Shown piece by piece: positions 6,269 to 14,603 of a DNA stretch of 37,048 nucleotides (position 1 is the first letter of the stretch; every line of letters starts with the position of its first letter). Where the stretch lies: assembly GCA_902775105.1 (NCBI GenBank), contig CACYLC010000010.1, positions 1 to 37,048 on the forward strand, in the 5' to 3' direction. The stretch comes from Oscillospiraceae bacterium. GTDB lineage: Bacteria > Bacillota > Clostridia > Oscillospirales > Oscillospiraceae. The notes under the pieces were generated by a model. That model did not search any database. It saw nothing but the letters and a program-made list of their open reading frames with translations, and was not told where the DNA came from. The translations under genes and the position numbers were made by a program.

Positions 6269-6964
6269 TTACCGCTCCACCGCCCAGCGGATGGGCCGCT
6301 CCCCATGCTCCTCCAAAAACCGGTTCACCCGGCTGAAGGGTCTGGAGCCGAAGAATCCCCTTCGGGCGGAGAGGGGGCTGGGGTGGGCGGATTCGATCAC
6401 CAGCCGGGGATAGGGGCTGTCCGTGATTTTGGCTGCCTCCCCCTTGGTCTGGGCGCCTCTCCCCCACAGGACAAAGGCGATGGGGCGGGGCTGATTTTGC
6501 AATGCCAGCAGCAGCCGGGCGGTAAACTCCTCCCAGCCCCAGCCCTTGTGGCTGTTGGCCTCGCCGCCGTAGACAGTGAGCACATTGTTAAGGAGAAGCA
6601 CCCCCTCCTCCGCCCACGAAGTCAGGCTGCCCGTCCCGGCAGGAGGAACGCCCAGATCCGACTCCAGCTCCTTGTAGATATTGTTCAGCGACCTTGGAAT
6701 CGCCACGCCCGGCCGTACAGAGAAGGCCAGCCCGTGAGCCTGTCCCTCGCCGGGGTAGGGATCCTGCCCCAGAATGACGCAGCGCACCTGTTCCGGCGGC
6801 GTCAGCCGCAGGGCGGTAAATAAATCCTCTCTGGGCGGATAGACCGGCTTTTCACCCTGATAGGCGTCTTTCACCCGCTCCGTCAGTGCCCGGCACCAAG
6901 ACTCTCCCAAAAAGGAGGCAGCAACCTCCTCCCAACTGCCCAGTTCTGCGCTCCAATCTGCCAT
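6269..6964 (-). CDS. ung: Uracil-DNA glycosylase, family 1
   Basis: The 231-residue cytosolic base-excision repair enzyme removes uracil from DNA. The water-activating motif GQDPYPGEGQAHGLAFS carries Asp68. The minor-groove intercalation loop HPSPLSARRGFFGSRPFS carries the catalytic His194. LLLNNVLTV and KGWGWEEFT complete the family 1 signature. The start was set at ATG 6964 because GGAGG lies nine bases upstream; two earlier in-frame ATGs (6985, 6973) lie before or overlap this ribosome site. It is transcribed away from the alkyladenine glycosylase gene, so two base-excision enzymes share one intergenic region. Confidence 0.96.
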   Translation of the reverse strand: MADWSAELGSWEEVAASFLGESWCRALTERVKDAYQGEKPVYPPREDLFTALRLTPPEQVRCVILGQDPYPGEGQAHGLAFSVRPGVAIPRSLNNIYKELESDLGVPPAGTGSLTSWAEEGVLLLNNVLTVYGGEANSHKGWGWEEFTARLLLALQNQPRPIAFVLWGRGAQTKGEAAKITDSPYPRLVIESAHPSPLSARRGFFGSRPFSRVNRFLEEHGERPIRWAVER

Positions 6965-7025
6965 ATCCAACATCCTCCCTGCCATTTTGCTTCATTCTAC
7001 CACATTCCGCCCCCTTCGACCAGCG

Positions 7026-7055
7026 TTGACTTGACCTTTGCTCTGCTGATATACT
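7026..7055 (+). promoter_or_regulatory. Promoter of the mpg-HAD unit
   Basis: A -35 TTGACT (7026-7031), an 18-base spacer and a -10 TATACT (7050-7055) lie about 24 bases before the ATG at 7079. Confidence 0.65.
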
Positions 7056-7078
7056 AGGAGAAAAGAGAGGTGTGTATC

Positions 7079-7702
7079 ATGGCGGTTCTGTCTCACGATT
7101 TTTACAACGGCGACACGGTGGAGATCGCCCGCAGTCTGCTGGGCAAGTACCTTGTCCGGCGATATGAGGACGAGCTGCTGGCGGTGCGCATCACCGAGAC
7201 GGAGGCCTATGTAGGCCGCTGTGACAAGGCCTGTCATGCCTACGGCTACCGCAAGACCGCCCGGAACGAGACCATGTTCGGCCCGCCGGGACACGCCTAC
7301 ATCTACCTCATCTACGGGATGCATCACTGTCTGAATCTCGTCACCGAGCCTGAGGGCGAGCCGTCCGCCGTGCTGATTCGAGGCGGGGAGGCTGTGCTGG
7401 GTATGGAGACCATCACCCGGTTTCGATACGGGAGAAAACCGGGCGAACTGACCTCCTATCAGAAAAAGCACCTGCTGGACGGCCCCGGCAAGCTGTGCAG
7501 GGCGCTGGCGCTGACCAGAAACGAGGACGGGATCGATCTCACCGGAGACACCCTCTGGGTGACGGACGAGCCGGCCGAGCTGGGGCTGGCGCTCCCCCGG
7601 GAGGCTCCACCCGTTTGGCGGACCAGGCGCATCGGCATCGACTACGCAGAGGAGGCAAGGGACTTTCTCTGGCGGTTTACCTACGAGGAGCAGACACGAT
7701 GA
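7079..7702 (+). CDS. 3-methyladenine/alkyladenine DNA glycosylase (AAG/MPG family)
   Basis: The 207-residue protein matches the AAG family, which flips out and excises alkylated purines such as 3-methyladenine and hypoxanthine. Diagnostic segments are ARSLLGKYLVRR (about 17-28), the catalytic ITETEAYVGRCDKACHA (about 38-54), RNETMFGPPGHAYIYLIYGMHHCLN (about 62-86) and the late DGPGKLCRAL (about 134-143). Start ATG 7079 follows GAGAGG; a GTG at 7070 overlaps this site and was rejected. Its TGA overlaps the ATG of the HAD gene (ATGA), so the two are translationally coupled. It faces ung back to back. Confidence 0.93.
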   Translation: MAVLSHDFYNGDTVEIARSLLGKYLVRRYEDELLAVRITETEAYVGRCDKACHAYGYRKTARNETMFGPPGHAYIYLIYGMHHCLNLVTEPEGEPSAVLIRGGEAVLGMETITRFRYGRKPGELTSYQKKHLLDGPGKLCRALALTRNEDGIDLTGDTLWVTDEPAELGLALPREAPPVWRTRRIGIDYAEEARDFLWRFTYEEQTR

Positions 7703-8325
7703 AATTATTTGACCTGGACGGTACCTTGCTGGACTCCAACGGGCTCTGGCGGGAGATCGACGTCCAATTTTTGAAAAAACGGGGCATAACCTGGACAGAG
7801 GAATATAACAAGGGGGTCATCCACGCGATTTTCCCCACCGCCGCACAATTTACAAAGGATTTCTGCCATCTGGAGGAACGTCCGGAGGAGATCATGGCAG
7901 AGTGGTTGGAAATGGCGAAGGAGGGCTATGCCCGGACGCTGCCGGTCAAAGACGGCGTCATGGACTATCTGGCCAAGTGCCGCGGGGAGGGGGAACGGAT
8001 GGCGCTTTTCACCTCTGCCGAGCCCTCTCTCTGTCAGGCGGCGCTGGCTGACCGGGGCTTTGACAAATACCTCACCGAGGTGGTCTTTGCTCAGCAGTTG
8101 GGGATGGAGAAGCGCTCCCCCGCCGCCTTTCGGGAGGCTGCCCGCAGATTGGGCGTAGAGCCGGGGGAGATCACCTTTTACGACGACTCCCCCGTGGCCT
8201 GCCGGGGCGCCAGAGAGGCGGGCTTTTCCGTCATCGGCGTCTACGATTCCTGCTTTGCGGAATATGAGGACGAGATGCGGGGATTTTGTGACGGGTATAT
8301 CCGGTCGTTCGGTGAGTTGTTATAG
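7699..8325 (+). CDS. HAD-superfamily hydrolase (phosphoglycolate phosphatase-like)
   Basis: The 208-residue cytosolic phosphatase has motif I FDLDGTLLDSNG (Asp5 nucleophile, Asp7 acid/base), motif II FTSAEP (about 110-115), the lysine of motif III in MEKRSPAAF (about 136-144), and motif IV TFYDDSPVACRGAREAG (about 157-173). The helical cap between motifs I and II places it in HAD subfamily IA with the Gph/YjjG-like enzymes. The substrate cannot be read from sequence. It overlaps the glycosylase stop by four bases, so it may be a house-cleaning phosphatase co-expressed with repair, though that is only suggested by position. Confidence 0.88.
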   Translation: MKLFDLDGTLLDSNGLWREIDVQFLKKRGITWTEEYNKGVIHAIFPTAAQFTKDFCHLEERPEEIMAEWLEMAKEGYARTLPVKDGVMDYLAKCRGEGERMALFTSAEPSLCQAALADRGFDKYLTEVVFAQQLGMEKRSPAAFREAARRLGVEPGEITFYDDSPVACRGAREAGFSVIGVYDSCFAEYEDEMRGFCDGYIRSFGELL

Positions 8326-8343
8326 GGACGCGCATTCCGATCA

Positions 8344-8381
8344 TAAAAAATTCCCTCCGACCTGTCAAATCGGAGGGAATT
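8344..8381 (-). terminator. Terminator of the BMP-type ABC importer operon
   Basis: Twelve-base perfect arms AATTCCCTCCGA and TCGGAGGGAATT surround a nine-base loop. On the minus strand the hairpin runs into TTTTTT, 14 bases after the last permease gene. It may also stop plus-strand transcripts of the HAD gene. Confidence 0.85.
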
Positions 8382-8394
8382 GTCATATTTGTGC

Positions 8395-9381
8395 TTATCG
8401 CTCTTCTCTGAAATACGGCAGTCCCAACCCGGCAGGAGGCTGATTCTCCCGCTTGTTGCGCATACTGGAGATGATGAGAACGGCGATGGTGACCACATAG
8501 GGCAGCATCTTGTAGATCTCCTTGATGGCCAGATTCATACCGGATGGGATATACATATGCAGAATATACAGTCCGCCAAACAGGAAGGAGGCCGCCACGC
8601 CCACATCAGGCCGCCAAATGGTAAAGATGACGAGGGCGATGGCCAGCCAGCCCCGGTCGCCAAAGGCGTCGCTGGACCAAATACCGCTGGTATAGTCCAT
8701 GATGTAGTACAGTCCGCCGAGGCCGGCGATCATGGAGCCGATCACAGTCGCTCCGTATTTATAGCGCACCACATTGATACCGGCGGCGTCGGCGGTGGCG
8801 GGACTCTCGCCCACAGCGCGGAGATGGAGGCCCGCACGGGTATGCCGGAGGAAATAGGCGGCGGCAAGGGAGATGACCACTGCCAGATAGGCCAAAAAGC
8901 CGTAGGACAGGAAGATGCTCCCGAACCAGCCCAGCTTGCCCGCAAAGGGCAGGGAGGCGCAGAAATAGGAGCTGGTGGCGGAAAGGACGATAGCCGGCAC
9001 CTCACTGCCCGCCAGCTTGATCAGCGAGCCGCCGAAGAAGTTGCCGAAGCCCACACCGAAGGTGGTGAGTGCAAGGCCGGTGACATTCTGATTCGCCCGG
9101 AGCGTCACAGTGAGGAAGCAGTAGAGCAGTCCCATCAGCCCGGAGCCCAACAGGGAGCAGAGCAGAGGGATGGAGACCGCCAGAAAGCCGTTCATTTCTA
9201 CGGCGGACTGCTCATAGAAGAATGCCCCGATGACGCCGCTGATGGCGCCCACGTACATAATGCCCGGGATGCCCAGGTTCAGGTTGCCGGACTTTTCCGT
9301 CAGCGTCTCGCCGGTGCTGCCCAACAGGAGCGGAATGCCCTGGACGATGGCACGGGGGATAAAGGATACAAAATCAAACAT
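8395..9381 (-). CDS. BMP-type ABC importer permease (NupQ/YufQ-like)
   Basis: The 328-residue integral membrane protein has about eight to nine hydrophobic helices. It begins with the family segment ATPLLLGSTGETLTEKSGNLNLGIPG-like (here at about residues 16-41: IPLLLGSTGETLTEKSGNLN), which matches the second permease of nucleoside importers such as Bacillus NupQ. The loop LRAVGESPATADAAGINVVRYK (about 178-199) corresponds to the cytoplasmic coupling helix that contacts the ATPase. It forms a heterodimeric channel with the adjacent permease. Three bases separate it from the upstream gene, and it is the last gene of the operon. Confidence 0.92.
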   Translation of the reverse strand: MFDFVSFIPRAIVQGIPLLLGSTGETLTEKSGNLNLGIPGIMYVGAISGVIGAFFYEQSAVEMNGFLAVSIPLLCSLLGSGLMGLLYCFLTVTLRANQNVTGLALTTFGVGFGNFFGGSLIKLAGSEVPAIVLSATSSYFCASLPFAGKLGWFGSIFLSYGFLAYLAVVISLAAAYFLRHTRAGLHLRAVGESPATADAAGINVVRYKYGATVIGSMIAGLGGLYYIMDYTSGIWSSDAFGDRGWLAIALVIFTIWRPDVGVAASFLFGGLYILHMYIPSGMNLAIKEIYKMLPYVVTIAVLIISSMRNKRENQPPAGLGLPYFREER

Positions 9382-9384
9382 GGC

Positions 9385-10485
9385 TCAATCCTCCTTTGCC
9401 GCACCGTGGCGGAAGTTGATCTGATAGGTGATGAAGAACTCGCTTCCGATGATGCAAAACAGGATGATGCCGGTCAGAATGTCGGCAAAGGACTGGCTCA
9501 GGCCGTAGTCGGTGGCGATCTGACCGGCGCCCCGCTCCATAAACACGATGAGGAAGCTGGTAAAGATCATCATAAAGGGATTGAACTTGGCAAGCCAGGA
9601 TACCATGACTGCGGTAAAGCCCCGGCCCGAGGTGATGGTGGTAGTCAGGGTATGCTCCGTACCGGCAACCAGCAGCATACCGGCAATGCCGCAGACGGCG
9701 CCGGACAGAAGCATGGTGCGGACGATGACCCGCTCCACTTTGATGCCCACATAGCGGGCAGTGTTCTCGCTCTCGCCGACCACAGAGATCTCATAGCCGT
9801 GTTTCGTATAGCTGAGGTAGATGTGCATAGCAACGCAGACCACTGCCGCCACAGTGATGTTGAGCAGATATTTCTGCCCTCCGATCACCGGAAGCCAGCC
9901 GGCCTCGCTGGACTGGTTGATAATACCGATCTGGCCGGCGCCCTTGGGAACCTCCCACACGATAATAAAAAAGGCGACGAGCTGAGTGGCGATATAGTTC
10001 ATCATCAGGGTAAACAGCGTCTCGTTGGTGTTCCACCTGGCCTTAAAGACGGCGGGGATGCCCCCCCAAACCGCGCCTGCCAGGATGCTGGCCGCCACCA
10101 TAATGACAATAAGCAGCCAGCCGGGGAGCTTGCCGCCCAGCAGGATCATACAGGCGGCAGTGGCAAGGCCGCCCGCCAGCATCTGTCCCTCGCCGCCAAT
10201 GTTCCAGAACCGCATCTTAAAAGCGGGCGTTACGGCCAGAGAGACGCACAGCAGAATGGCAATGTTCTGAAAGAGCACCCACGCCCGGCGGCTGCTCCCG
10301 AAGGAACCTTTGAAGATGGTGATATAGACGTCAATCGGATTCTGTCCGGTGACCAGCGTCGTCACCAGAGCGCAGAGCAGCAGCGCCAGAATCAGGGCTC
10401 CGCCCCGGATCGCCCATGCCGCATACCAGGGCAGAGCGCCCCGCTTGGATATGTGGAACAGAGGCGTATGCGTTTTGTTATTCAT
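9385..10485 (-). CDS. BMP-type ABC importer permease (NupP/YufP-like)
   Basis: The 366-residue integral membrane protein has about ten hydrophobic segments after a short basic N-terminus. FWNIGGEGQMLAGGLATA (about 94-111) and SVVGESENTARYVGIKVERV (about 224-243) are hallmarks of the first permease of nucleoside-type importers, the latter being the ATPase coupling helix. The ATG lies inside the end of the ATPase gene (eight-base overlap), which shows co-translation. With the second permease it should form the channel; substrate is likely nucleosides or a related ribose compound, inferred only from family. Confidence 0.92.
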   Translation of the reverse strand: MNNKTHTPLFHISKRGALPWYAAWAIRGGALILALLLCALVTTLVTGQNPIDVYITIFKGSFGSSRRAWVLFQNIAILLCVSLAVTPAFKMRFWNIGGEGQMLAGGLATAACMILLGGKLPGWLLIVIMVAASILAGAVWGGIPAVFKARWNTNETLFTLMMNYIATQLVAFFIIVWEVPKGAGQIGIINQSSEAGWLPVIGGQKYLLNITVAAVVCVAMHIYLSYTKHGYEISVVGESENTARYVGIKVERVIVRTMLLSGAVCGIAGMLLVAGTEHTLTTTITSGRGFTAVMVSWLAKFNPFMMIFTSFLIVFMERGAGQIATDYGLSQSFADILTGIILFCIIGSEFFITYQINFRHGAAKED

Positions 10486-12007
10486 CGGCAGAACCTCCCA
10501 GCTTTGTCATCATAAGTCCGACCTCCCGCTTGTCTGCGTCCCGGCCGGAGACGATGCCGCTGACCTTGCCGCCGCAGAGCACAAGGATGCGGTCGCACAG
10601 CTCCAGCAGCACATCCAGATCCTCGCCCACATAGATCACGGCGACGCCGGCGGCCTTCTGGCGGTTAATCAGGTCGTAGATGGTATAAGAAGAATTGATG
10701 TCCAGTCCCCGGACAGCGTAAGCGGTGAGCAGGACGGTGGGGCTGGAGGCGATCTCACGGCCCACCAGAACCTTCTGGACATTGCCGCCGGAGAGGCGGC
10801 GAACCGGCGTCTCAATGCTGGGCGTCACCACCTCCAGCTCCTCCACCACTTCTTCCGCCAGCTTGTGGGGCCCCTTGCGGTCGGCAAACGGGGAGTGCCC
10901 GCTGCGGAAGGAGCGGAGCATCATATTGCCCGCCAGATCCATATTGCCTACCAGCCCCATGCCGAGACGATCCTCCGGTACAAAGGAAAGCGTCACGCCC
11001 ATATCGGCGATGCTCAGAGGATCCTTGCCCACCAGCTCTTCCCGGGTGCCGTCGTCAGAGACAAAGCGGATGCTGCCCCCGTCCACGGGCTGCAGGCCGG
11101 CGATGGCCTCCAGAAGCTCCTTCTGTCCGCAGCCGGAGATGCCCGCCACGCCCAGGATCTCCCCTGAGTTTGCAGTAAAGGACACATTGTCCAGCTTGAG
11201 GATGCCGTCTGCGCTGTGTACCGTCAGACCCTTTACCTCGATGCGCGGCTTGGGATCCACCGCGTCGGGCCGTTGGATGTTCAGCGCTACGCTCCTGCCC
11301 ACCATCATGTCGGTGAGCTTCTGGGCATCCGCCTGGCCGGTGGCCATGTCACCGATGTACTCGCCCTTGCGCAGGACTGCCACCCGGTCGGAAATGTCCA
11401 GCACCTCCTGCAGCTTGTGGGTGATGATGATAATACTCTTGCCGTCCGCCTTCATATTGCGCAGCACGGCAAAGAGCTTGTCCGTCTCCTGAGGCGTCAG
11501 CACAGCGGTGGGCTCGTCCAGGATCAGGATATCCGCACCCCGGTAAAGCACCTTGACGATCTCCACGGTCTGTTTCTGAGACACAGACATATCGTAAACC
11601 TTCTGATTGGGATCGACCTCAAAGCCGTAGGCGTCACAGATCGCCCGGATCTTCTCCGACGCTGCCTTCAGATCCAGCTTTCCCTTTAAGCCGAGGACGA
11701 TGTTCTCCGCGGCGGTGAGCACGTCCACCAGCTTAAAATGCTGGTGGATCATGCCGATGCCCAAATCAAAGGCGTCCTTGGGAGAGCGGATGACCACCTC
11801 TTTGCCGTGAATGAAAATCTCGCCCTCGTCCGGAAAATAGATGCCGGAGAGCATATTCATGAGCGTCGTCTTTCCGCTGCCGTTTTCGCCCAGCAGCGAC
11901 AGGATCTCGCCCCGATAGATCTCAAGAGAGACCTTGCTGTTTGCTGTGATAGAACCAAAGGTCTTGGTGACGTTCCGCAGCTTTACTGCGGGGATCTGTT
12001 CGCCCAT
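10478..12007 (-). CDS. ABC importer double ATPase (NupO/YufO-like)
   Basis: The 509-residue cytoplasmic protein has two nucleotide-binding domains in tandem, as in sugar and nucleoside importers. Domain 1 has Walker A GENGSGKTT (about 38-46), signature SVSQKQTVEI (about 142-151) and Walker B ILILDEPTAVLTP (about 161-173). Domain 2 has a Walker A-like GVAGISGCGQKE (about 288-299), signature LSGGNVQKVLVGREI (about 401-415) and a strongly altered Walker B, VLLTAYAVRGLDI, without Asp-Glu, so it is probably hydrolytically weak. ATG 12007 follows AGGAG. The open frame extends 132 codons further upstream, but that part is only antisense-like intergenic and lipoprotein-gene sequence. Confidence 0.93.
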   Translation of the reverse strand: MGEQIPAVKLRNVTKTFGSITANSKVSLEIYRGEILSLLGENGSGKTTLMNMLSGIYFPDEGEIFIHGKEVVIRSPKDAFDLGIGMIHQHFKLVDVLTAAENIVLGLKGKLDLKAASEKIRAICDAYGFEVDPNQKVYDMSVSQKQTVEIVKVLYRGADILILDEPTAVLTPQETDKLFAVLRNMKADGKSIIIITHKLQEVLDISDRVAVLRKGEYIGDMATGQADAQKLTDMMVGRSVALNIQRPDAVDPKPRIEVKGLTVHSADGILKLDNVSFTANSGEILGVAGISGCGQKELLEAIAGLQPVDGGSIRFVSDDGTREELVGKDPLSIADMGVTLSFVPEDRLGMGLVGNMDLAGNMMLRSFRSGHSPFADRKGPHKLAEEVVEELEVVTPSIETPVRRLSGGNVQKVLVGREIASSPTVLLTAYAVRGLDINSSYTIYDLINRQKAAGVAVIYVGEDLDVLLELCDRILVLCGGKVSGIVSGRDADKREVGLMMTKLGGSADE

Positions 12008-12125
12008 AGACTCCACGCTCCTGTTTTTACATGATTCGCCGTAATTCGCTATGTCAAGTGTAGCACAAAATGCCCCAAAGGGCAACGCAAAAGCGGGCTT
12101 CCCGTTTTTTCTTTCCAATAAATTC

Positions 12126-12155
12126 CAAAAGCTCCCGGCAAGCCGGGAGCTTTTG
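12126..12155 (-). terminator. Hairpin between lipoprotein and ATPase genes (partial terminator)
   Basis: The stem CAAAAGCTCCCGGC pairs perfectly with CCGGGAGCTTTTG, with the T-rich 3' arm acting as the U-run. It lies directly after the binding-protein stop. Such a hairpin commonly lets a binding protein be made in excess over the membrane parts by partial termination or 3'-end protection. Confidence 0.75.
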
Positions 12156-12167
12156 AAGTTAAAGTGA

Positions 12168-13463
12168 TTAGAACGCGGTATCCAGCAGCGTAATGCCGTC
12201 GATCTGGATGTCGAAGTAAGGAGCGGAGCGGAACTCAGACTCATGGAAGTAGCCGTCCGCAATGACCTCGGTGTCAGACTCATAGGCGGGATCGGTGTCC
12301 ACGTCGGCCAGATAGCTGTCCAGAGTGGCGCCGTCCACGGTGAAGGCGGAGGTGTCAAACACGTGCAGGCTGCCGTCCTCGAGAGCGGCCTCTGCCTCGG
12401 CAATGGCCTCAGCGGTGCCCTCGGCAGCCACAGCGCCGTTGACGTCGGTCAGCTCCACAGAGCCGGTGGACAGGGTGCCGGTCCAGTCGTCGGCAATGGC
12501 CTCGCCGTTCTGGACGGAGGTGATGATGTACTCAAAGTAGGGCTCCCAGTTGATGCGGGAGGACACGATAAAGGTGTTGGGGCCGGCATCAATGGTGCTG
12601 CCGTTGTAGGAGACGTTGGGAACACCGGCGGCCTCGCAGGCAGAGGGAGCGCCGAGAGAGTCAGCGTGCTGGCTGATGAGGACACAGCCGTCGTCGATCA
12701 GCTTCTGAGCGCCCTCGGTCTCCAGGGCCATATCATACCAGGAGCCGGTGAAGGTGACTTCCATAGTGGCCTCGGGAACAACAGAGCGGACGCCCAGGAA
12801 GAAGGCGGTGTAGCCGGAGATGACCTCGGCGTAGGTGAAGGCGCCGACATAGCCGAGCTTGGCCTGATCTGCGGTGATCTCGCCGCTGTCGATCATGTCC
12901 TTGACCTTCAGGCCGGCAGCGATACCGGCAAGGTAACGGCCCTCATAGATGGAAGCGAAGGCGTTGTGGTAGTTGGCAAGACCCTCGGTGTGCGCCTTGG
13001 TGCCGGTAGCGTGGCAGAACTCCACATCGGGGCATTCCTTGGCAGCCTGGATCAGGTAGTCCTCATGGCCGAAGCTGTCGGCAAAGACAAGGTTGCAGCC
13101 CTCGTCCACCAGATCCATAGCGGCCTCATAGCACTCCTGGCCCTCAGGAACGCCCACCTTCTGAACGTACTCGATGCCCAGAGCCTCACAGGCCTCCTTG
13201 GCGGCGTTCATGAAGTTCAGGTCGTAGGTGGACTGCTCGTCGTGCAGGTAAATGAAGCCGACCTTGACGTCAGCGGCGGCAGGCGCCTCAGTCTCGTCAG
13301 CGGGAGCCTCGGTCTCCTCCTCGGCAGCGGGGGCTTCGGTCTCGTCGTTGGCAGAGGTGTTGTCTGCAGCGGGCTCAGCGGTAGTATCATTGCTGCTGCC
13401 GCCGCAGGCCACCAGAGACAGGGACATAACCAGAGCCAGAATCAGAGCGAGTAACTTTTTCAT
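12168..13463 (-). CDS. BMP-family substrate-binding lipoprotein
   Basis: The 431-residue exported lipoprotein has a signal peptide ending in the lipobox LSLVAC, with Cys20 for lipidation. A low-complexity acidic linker follows (about 25-66), rich in Thr-Glu-Ala-Pro-Ala units, before the periplasmic-binding fold starts at VKVGFIYLHDE. The BMP (PnrA/Med-like) domain shows GCNLVFADSFGHED (about 118-131), EGRYLAGIAAGLK (about 173-185) and GYVGAFTYAEVISGYTAFFLG (about 204-224, split around the pocket). It captures the substrate outside the cell for the importer downstream; guanosine and other nucleosides are the known substrates of related systems. Start ATG has AAGGAGG nearby. Confidence 0.93.
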   Translation of the reverse strand: MKKLLALILALVMSLSLVACGGSSNDTTAEPAADNTSANDETEAPAAEEETEAPADETEAPAAADVKVGFIYLHDEQSTYDLNFMNAAKEACEALGIEYVQKVGVPEGQECYEAAMDLVDEGCNLVFADSFGHEDYLIQAAKECPDVEFCHATGTKAHTEGLANYHNAFASIYEGRYLAGIAAGLKVKDMIDSGEITADQAKLGYVGAFTYAEVISGYTAFFLGVRSVVPEATMEVTFTGSWYDMALETEGAQKLIDDGCVLISQHADSLGAPSACEAAGVPNVSYNGSTIDAGPNTFIVSSRINWEPYFEYIITSVQNGEAIADDWTGTLSTGSVELTDVNGAVAAEGTAEAIAEAEAALEDGSLHVFDTSAFTVDGATLDSYLADVDTDPAYESDTEVIADGYFHESEFRSAPYFDIQIDGITLLDTAF

Positions 13464-13546
13464 GGTTTTCCTTCCTCCTTGTATTCGATTGGGTTGATGC
13501 TTGGCGTTTTTCAGTCTCTCTTCATCACAAAAAACGCTTCATGGTT

Positions 13547-13575
13547 ATTGTAACGCAAACCCCATTCGGAGACAA
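13547..13575 (-). promoter_or_regulatory. Promoter of the BMP importer operon
   Basis: On the minus strand there is a -35 TTGTCT (13570-13575), a 17-base spacer and a -10 TACAAT (13547-13552), about 85 bases before the lipoprotein ATG. The rest of the 271-base gap to trmB is A/T-rich, with no other ORF that I can support. Confidence 0.6.
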
Positions 13576-13674
13576 TCAACAAAAAAAGAGTAAATCCGTC
13601 CGGATTTTTTTCTTTTTTTGTGTGTTTTGACCGTCCTGAACCATCTCCTTCTCTTTTCTTTCCGCTTTCTTTGC

Positions 13675-13703
13675 TTGCGGGAGGGCATATCTTGTGATAT
13701 GAT
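13675..13703 (+). promoter_or_regulatory. Weak candidate promoter of trmB
   Basis: A -35-like TTGCGG (13675-13680), a 17-base spacer and TATGAT (13698-13703) lie about 32 bases before the trmB ATG. The -35 box is poor. Confidence 0.4.
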
Positions 13704-13734
13704 GGGAAAAACAAAGAAAACGAGGATAATCGTT

Positions 13735-14451
13735 ATGCGAATGAGAAGAAAAAAGAACCTGATCCCCCGGATGGAGCGCTGCGCCGCCTTTCAGGTGAGG
13801 GAGCCTGAGACGATGCGCGGCCGCTGGCGTACCCTGTATCCGGAGGCAAAGGAGGTCTGGATCGAGATCGGCTGCGGAAAGGGCACCTTTACCGCCGAGA
13901 CCGCCCGGCGCAATCCCAACATTCTCCTCATCGCCGTGGAACGGGTGGCGGACGCCATGGTGATGGCCATGGAAAAGGCGGCGGCGCTGGAGCTGAACAA
14001 CGTCTTTTTCATCTGCGCCGATGCTGCCAAATTGGGGGAGATCTTCGCCCCCGGTGAGGCTGACCGCATCTTTTTGAACTTCTCCGACCCCTGGCCCTCC
14101 AAGCGGCACTGCAGACGGCGGCTGACCCATGCCGGCTTTCTCCTGTCCTACCGGGAGGTGCTGCGGGACGGAGGTCAGATCCACTTCAAGACGGACAACC
14201 GTCCCCTCTTTGACTTCTCTCTCACCCAGTTTCCCGCTGCAGGATATCGGCTCAGCGAGGTCACAAACGACCTTCACGCAGACGGGGTGCAGGGGGTCAT
14301 GACGGACTATGAAGCCAAATTCCACGCCGAAGGCGTGCCCATCAACCGCTGTGTGGCGGCCAAGGGCGCATTGCCCGATCCCTTTGTCCTGCCGGAGGAC
14401 GTGTCGCTGATTCCCTTCGGTTATGTGGAGGGGACGAAGTACGGGCGGTGA
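13735..14451 (+). CDS. trmB: tRNA (guanine-N7-)-methyltransferase
   Basis: The 238-residue SAM-dependent enzyme methylates G46 in the variable loop of many tRNAs. The start MRMRRKKNLIPRM is typical of the family and fixes ATG 13735, with GAGG upstream; the frame is open 39 codons further back without support. The SAM-binding motif is EIGCGKGTF (about 44-52), and the family signature NFSDPWPSKRHCRRRL (about 112-127) carries the catalytic Asp. FKTDNRPLFDFS (about 151-162) and a C-terminal TDYEAKFHAEG (about 190-200) complete it. It starts the plus-strand block, and a long palindrome separates it from era. Confidence 0.95.
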   Translation: MRMRRKKNLIPRMERCAAFQVREPETMRGRWRTLYPEAKEVWIEIGCGKGTFTAETARRNPNILLIAVERVADAMVMAMEKAAALELNNVFFICADAAKLGEIFAPGEADRIFLNFSDPWPSKRHCRRRLTHAGFLLSYREVLRDGGQIHFKTDNRPLFDFSLTQFPAAGYRLSEVTNDLHADGVQGVMTDYEAKFHAEGVPINRCVAAKGALPDPFVLPEDVSLIPFGYVEGTKYGR

Positions 14452-14476
14452 GCAGCACATGATGCAAAACGATGCG

Positions 14477-14553
14477 TACGGGACGGCGTCCCAGACGTCC
14501 CGCCGTTGATTGCCGAAGTTCCGAAACGGGACGTCGAGGACGCCGTCCCATAC
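14477..14553. repeat. Long imperfect intergenic palindrome between trmB and era
   Basis: Outer arms ACGGGACGGCGTCC and GGACGCCGTCCCAT and inner arms ACGTCCCG and CGGGACGT enclose a short loop, giving a foldback of about 77 bases. It is purely GC-rich with no T-run, so it is not a classical terminator. It looks like a miniature palindromic element comparable to, but distinct in sequence from, the GGGCGA/CGCCCCTAC repeats elsewhere in the window. Confidence 0.6.
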
Positions 14554-14603
14554 GAATTGCAATTTTGCCATGCGTCCCTAATCATAATCGCCGAGGTATT
14601 ACC

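Noticed and set aside
8380-10515. Open frame of 711 codons on the plus strand
   Set aside because: It is antisense to both importer permeases, with low-complexity His/Asp/Gly composition and no recognisable domain.
13252-13397. Tandem DNA repeat in the lipoprotein gene
   Set aside because: The repetition is of Thr-Glu-Ala-Pro-Ala units at protein level in the flexible linker, with variable codons, so it is low-complexity linker sequence and not a DNA repeat array.
12243-13454. Open frame of 403 codons on the plus strand
   Set aside because: It is an exact antisense shadow of the BMP lipoprotein gene with Val/Gly-rich, domain-free translation.
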